Shown here in pieces: positions 39,872 to 41,740 of a DNA stretch of 41,740 nucleotides. A program made the translations under genes and the position numbers. The DNA is taken from NCBI GenBank assembly GCA_944354265.1, contig CALVPX010000011.1:1-41740 (forward strand), read 5' to 3'. This stretch comes from an uncultured Clostridia bacterium. GTDB lineage: Bacteria > Bacillota > Clostridia > Christensenellales > Borkfalkiaceae. Below the pieces are notes generated by a model. That model had not been told where the DNA came from. It saw only the letters and a list, made by a program, of their open reading frames with translations, and ran no database searches. Position 1 is the stretch's first letter; every line of letters begins with the position of its first letter.

Positions 39872-40498
39872 ATGCCCAGCATTAAAGTATATAAAATGGA
39901 CGGCACCGAAGCGGGCTCCATGGAGCTCTCCGAAAAGGTTTTCGGCGCCGAATACAGAGAGGAATTAATTCATCAGGCGGTAGTTACCCGCCTCGCCAAC
40001 GAAAGACAGGGCACAAAGTCCACCCTCACCCGTACCGAAGTTCGCGGCGGCGGCCGCAAGCCTTGGCGTCAGAAGGGCACGGGCAACGCCCGTCAGGGTT
40101 CCATTCGCGCTCCCCAATGGATAAAGGGCGGCGTGGTATTCGCACCCAAGAGCAGAGATTTTTCCAAGGGTATGAACAAGAAGGCTAAGGCAGCCGCTCT
40201 TGTATCCGCCCTTTCCAAAAAGGTCGCCGACGGCGAGCTCGTGGTAATCGATCAGCTCACCGTTGCAGAGGGCAAGACCAAGGAGATGGCCGCATTCCAA
40301 AAGGCCCTCGGCCTCAACAAGACGGCCGTGGTCGTAATGGACAGCGCCGACGAAAAGGTCATCCTTGCGGCAAGAAACCTTGAAAAGCTCTCCACCCTCC
40401 CCGTGGAACAGATCTCCACCTACGAGGTAGTGGCAAACGCAAAGGTTGTTCTCACCAAGGCGGCCGTACAGAAAATCGAGGAGGTTTACGGAGAATAA
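39872..40498 (+). CDS. rplD: 50S ribosomal protein L4
   Basis: This large-subunit protein lines the exit tunnel. The 208-residue sequence has the RNA-binding loop ([35 protein letters not shown]). The start follows AAGGAGG and lies 14 bp after rplC. In some bacteria L4 also represses the S10 operon by acting on its leader. That makes the terminator upstream of rpsJ of interest, but no such control is shown here. Its TAA overlaps the rplW ATG. Confidence 0.97.
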   Translation: MPSIKVYKMDGTEAGSMELSEKVFGAEYREELIHQAVVTRLANERQGTKSTLTRTEVRGGGRKPWRQKGTGNARQGSIRAPQWIKGGVVFAPKSRDFSKGMNKKAKAAALVSALSKKVADGELVVIDQLTVAEGKTKEMAAFQKALGLNKTAVVVMDSADEKVILAARNLEKLSTLPVEQISTYEVVANAKVVLTKAAVQKIEEVYGE

Positions 40499-40788
40499 TG
40501 TTAGCCCAAGACATCATTATAAGACCCCTTCTCACAGAAAAGGGATACGACGGCATCGCAGATAAGAAGTACACCTTCATCGTTGCAAAGTCGGCAAGCA
40601 AAACTCAGATCAAGGATGCGGTTGAAAAGCTCTTCAAGGTAGACGTTGAAAGCGTAAACACCGTAAACTGCAAAGGCAAGCTCAAGAGAATGGGCAGAAA
40701 CGCGGGTTACACCCCCGACTACAAGAAGGCCATCGTTCAGCTCAAGGCTGATTCCAAGACGATTGAGTTCTTCGATTCGTTATCCTGA
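40498..40788 (+). CDS. rplW: 50S ribosomal protein L23
   Basis: This exit-site protein contacts trigger factor and SRP. The 96-residue sequence has [42 protein letters not shown] and the [30 protein letters not shown] core. Its start overlaps the rplD stop by one base (TAATG), implying coupled translation. Confidence 0.96.
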   Translation: MLAQDIIIRPLLTEKGYDGIADKKYTFIVAKSASKTQIKDAVEKLFKVDVESVNTVNCKGKLKRMGRNAGYTPDYKKAIVQLKADSKTIEFFDSLS

Positions 40789-40803
40789 CAGGAGGTTTAA
40801 AAA

Positions 40804-41631
40804 ATGGCAGTTAAAAGATATAAACCGACATCCCCTTCCCGCCGTTTTATGACGGTCTCCGCCTATACGGAGCTGACGGGGGATAAGCCCGAAAGAAGCC
40901 TTCTTCACGATAAAAGAAAGACGGGCGGCAGAAACAACACAGGCAAGATAACCGTTCGTCACATCGGCGGCGGCAACAGAATCAAGTACAGAATAATCGA
41001 TTTCAAGCGCAATAAGGACGGCATCCCCGCAACGGTCAAGTCCATACAGTACGACCCCAACAGGTCGGCCAACATCGCCCTCCTCGCATATGCCGACGGC
41101 GAAAAGAGGTACATCCTCGCTCCCGTAGGCTTAAACGTAGGCGACAAGGTGCTCTCCGGCTCCACGGCAGACATCAAGGCGGGCAACTGCCTCGCCCTTG
41201 AGGATATCCCCGTAGGTACCGTCGTTCATGCAATCGAACTTCAGCCCGGCAGGGGCGCTCAGATTGCAAGGGCAGCAGGCATCTCCGCACAGATAATGGC
41301 AAAGGAAGGCGCTTACGCCACCTTAAAGATGCCCTCGGGCGAAATGCGCCTCGTATCAATAAAGTGCAAGGCTACAATCGGTCAGGTGGGCAACCTCGAA
41401 CATGAGATAATCCATCTCGGCAAGGCGGGCAAGACGCGCTATCTCGGCGTGAGACCCACCGTCCGCGGCTCGGTAATGAACCCCAACGACCACCCTCACG
41501 GCGGCGGCGAAGGCAAGTCCCCCGTCGGCCACGCAGGTCCCATGACCCCTTGGGGCAAGCCTGCTCTCGGTTACAAGACAAGAAAGAAGAAGAACACCTC
41601 TTCCAAGTATATCTTGAAGAGAATCAACTAA
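40804..41631 (+). CDS. rplB: 50S ribosomal protein L2
   Basis: This large-subunit protein is needed for peptidyl-transferase centre assembly. The 275-residue sequence shows [18 protein letters not shown], the [28 protein letters not shown] segment, and the conserved C-terminal [21 protein letters not shown] and [21 protein letters not shown]. The start follows AGGAGG. It is in the canonical position before rpsS. Confidence 0.97.
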   Translation: MAVKRYKPTSPSRRFMTVSAYTELTGDKPERSLLHDKRKTGGRNNTGKITVRHIGGGNRIKYRIIDFKRNKDGIPATVKSIQYDPNRSANIALLAYADGEKRYILAPVGLNVGDKVLSGSTADIKAGNCLALEDIPVGTVVHAIELQPGRGAQIARAAGISAQIMAKEGAYATLKMPSGEMRLVSIKCKATIGQVGNLEHEIIHLGKAGKTRYLGVRPTVRGSVMNPNDHPHGGGEGKSPVGHAGPMTPWGKPALGYKTRKKKNTSSKYILKRIN

Positions 41632-41648
41632 TAAGCGGAGGATAGAAA

Positions 41649-41740
41649 ATGTCAAGAAGCGTCAAGAAAGGGCCTTACTACGAAGAAAGGCTTATGTCGA
41701 GAATAGAAGCAATGAACGCCTCGGGCGAGAAAAAGGTCGT
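41649..41740 (+). CDS. rpsS: 30S ribosomal protein S19, 3'-truncated by the window edge
   Basis: The first 30 codons are present and begin [20 protein letters not shown], the standard S19 N-terminus. A GGAGG ribosome binding site precedes the ATG. The position after rplB matches the S10 operon. Confidence 0.95.
   Translation, partial: MSRSVKKGPYYEERLMSRIEAMNASGEKKV

Overview
The window looks like a chromosomal segment of a moderately GC-rich, uncultured-type Clostridia-related Firmicute. The evidence is a MobL-type relaxase, an asparagine T-box riboswitch, a GHKL kinase paired with a LytTR regulator, a SirTM/macrodomain operon, Firmicute-style promoters (TTGACA, 17 bp, TATAAT) and the S10 ribosomal protein gene order. 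The gut order Christensenellales is a guess from overall flavour. No 16S rRNA gene is present to test it.

Layout. 1-2510: right end of an integrative mobile element (truncated relaxase gene, tyrosine integrase) abutting a tRNA-Leu(TAA) gene at 2649-2736, followed by decayed tRNA fragments in 89-bp direct repeats. 3433-4118: rubredoxin and methylglyoxal synthase, each with its own promoter. 4157-8245: asparagine block, with a promoter and an AAC-specifier T-box followed by asnB and asnS. 8441-11287: a GHKL histidine kinase fused to an RsiV/DUF3298-like extracellular domain, translationally coupled to a LytTR response regulator. 12459-16580: a 1373-residue surface lipoprotein. 17604-18996 (minus strand): a LURP-one-related protein and a YitT-family membrane protein. 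19175-21406: an Rrf2 repressor and a YwnB-like NAD(P)-binding protein, separated by 1.2 kb of repeats but sharing an operator. 21508-23705: flavin/ferredoxin protein, zinc macrodomain hydrolase and SirTM sirtuin. 24119-30866: F-type ATP synthase operon (a, c, b, alpha, gamma, beta, epsilon). 30956-31754 (minus): a HepT/MntA toxin-antitoxin pair. 31930-33934: dGTPase-like HD hydrolase and a DUF2188 membrane protein. 34260-37294 (minus): two COG0523/CobW GTPases and Hsp20. 38538 to the end: start of the S10 operon (rpsJ, rplC, rplD, rplW, rplB, rpsS).

The most unusual gene is the ATP synthase alpha subunit (26164-28152). It carries two tandem copies of a domain resembling the delta/OSCP C-terminal domain at its N-terminus, the operon has no separate delta gene, and subunit b has an extra C-terminal region. 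The second unusual architecture is the kinase-RsiV fusion.

The intergenic regions are crowded with palindromic elements. There are short MITE-like repeats (TGTCATTTCGA..., TGTCATACTGAGC..., GGCTCCCTTGTGTAAAGGGAGC...). A modular multi-hairpin family has stems that change in a compensatory way between copies while a 9-nt loop stays conserved. Three long 'comb' elements are built of unrelated hairpins separated by GTGAAAT on one arm and ATTTCAC on the other, and one of them sits inside the S10 operon between rpsJ and rplC. All family assignments come from reading motifs by eye, without database searches.
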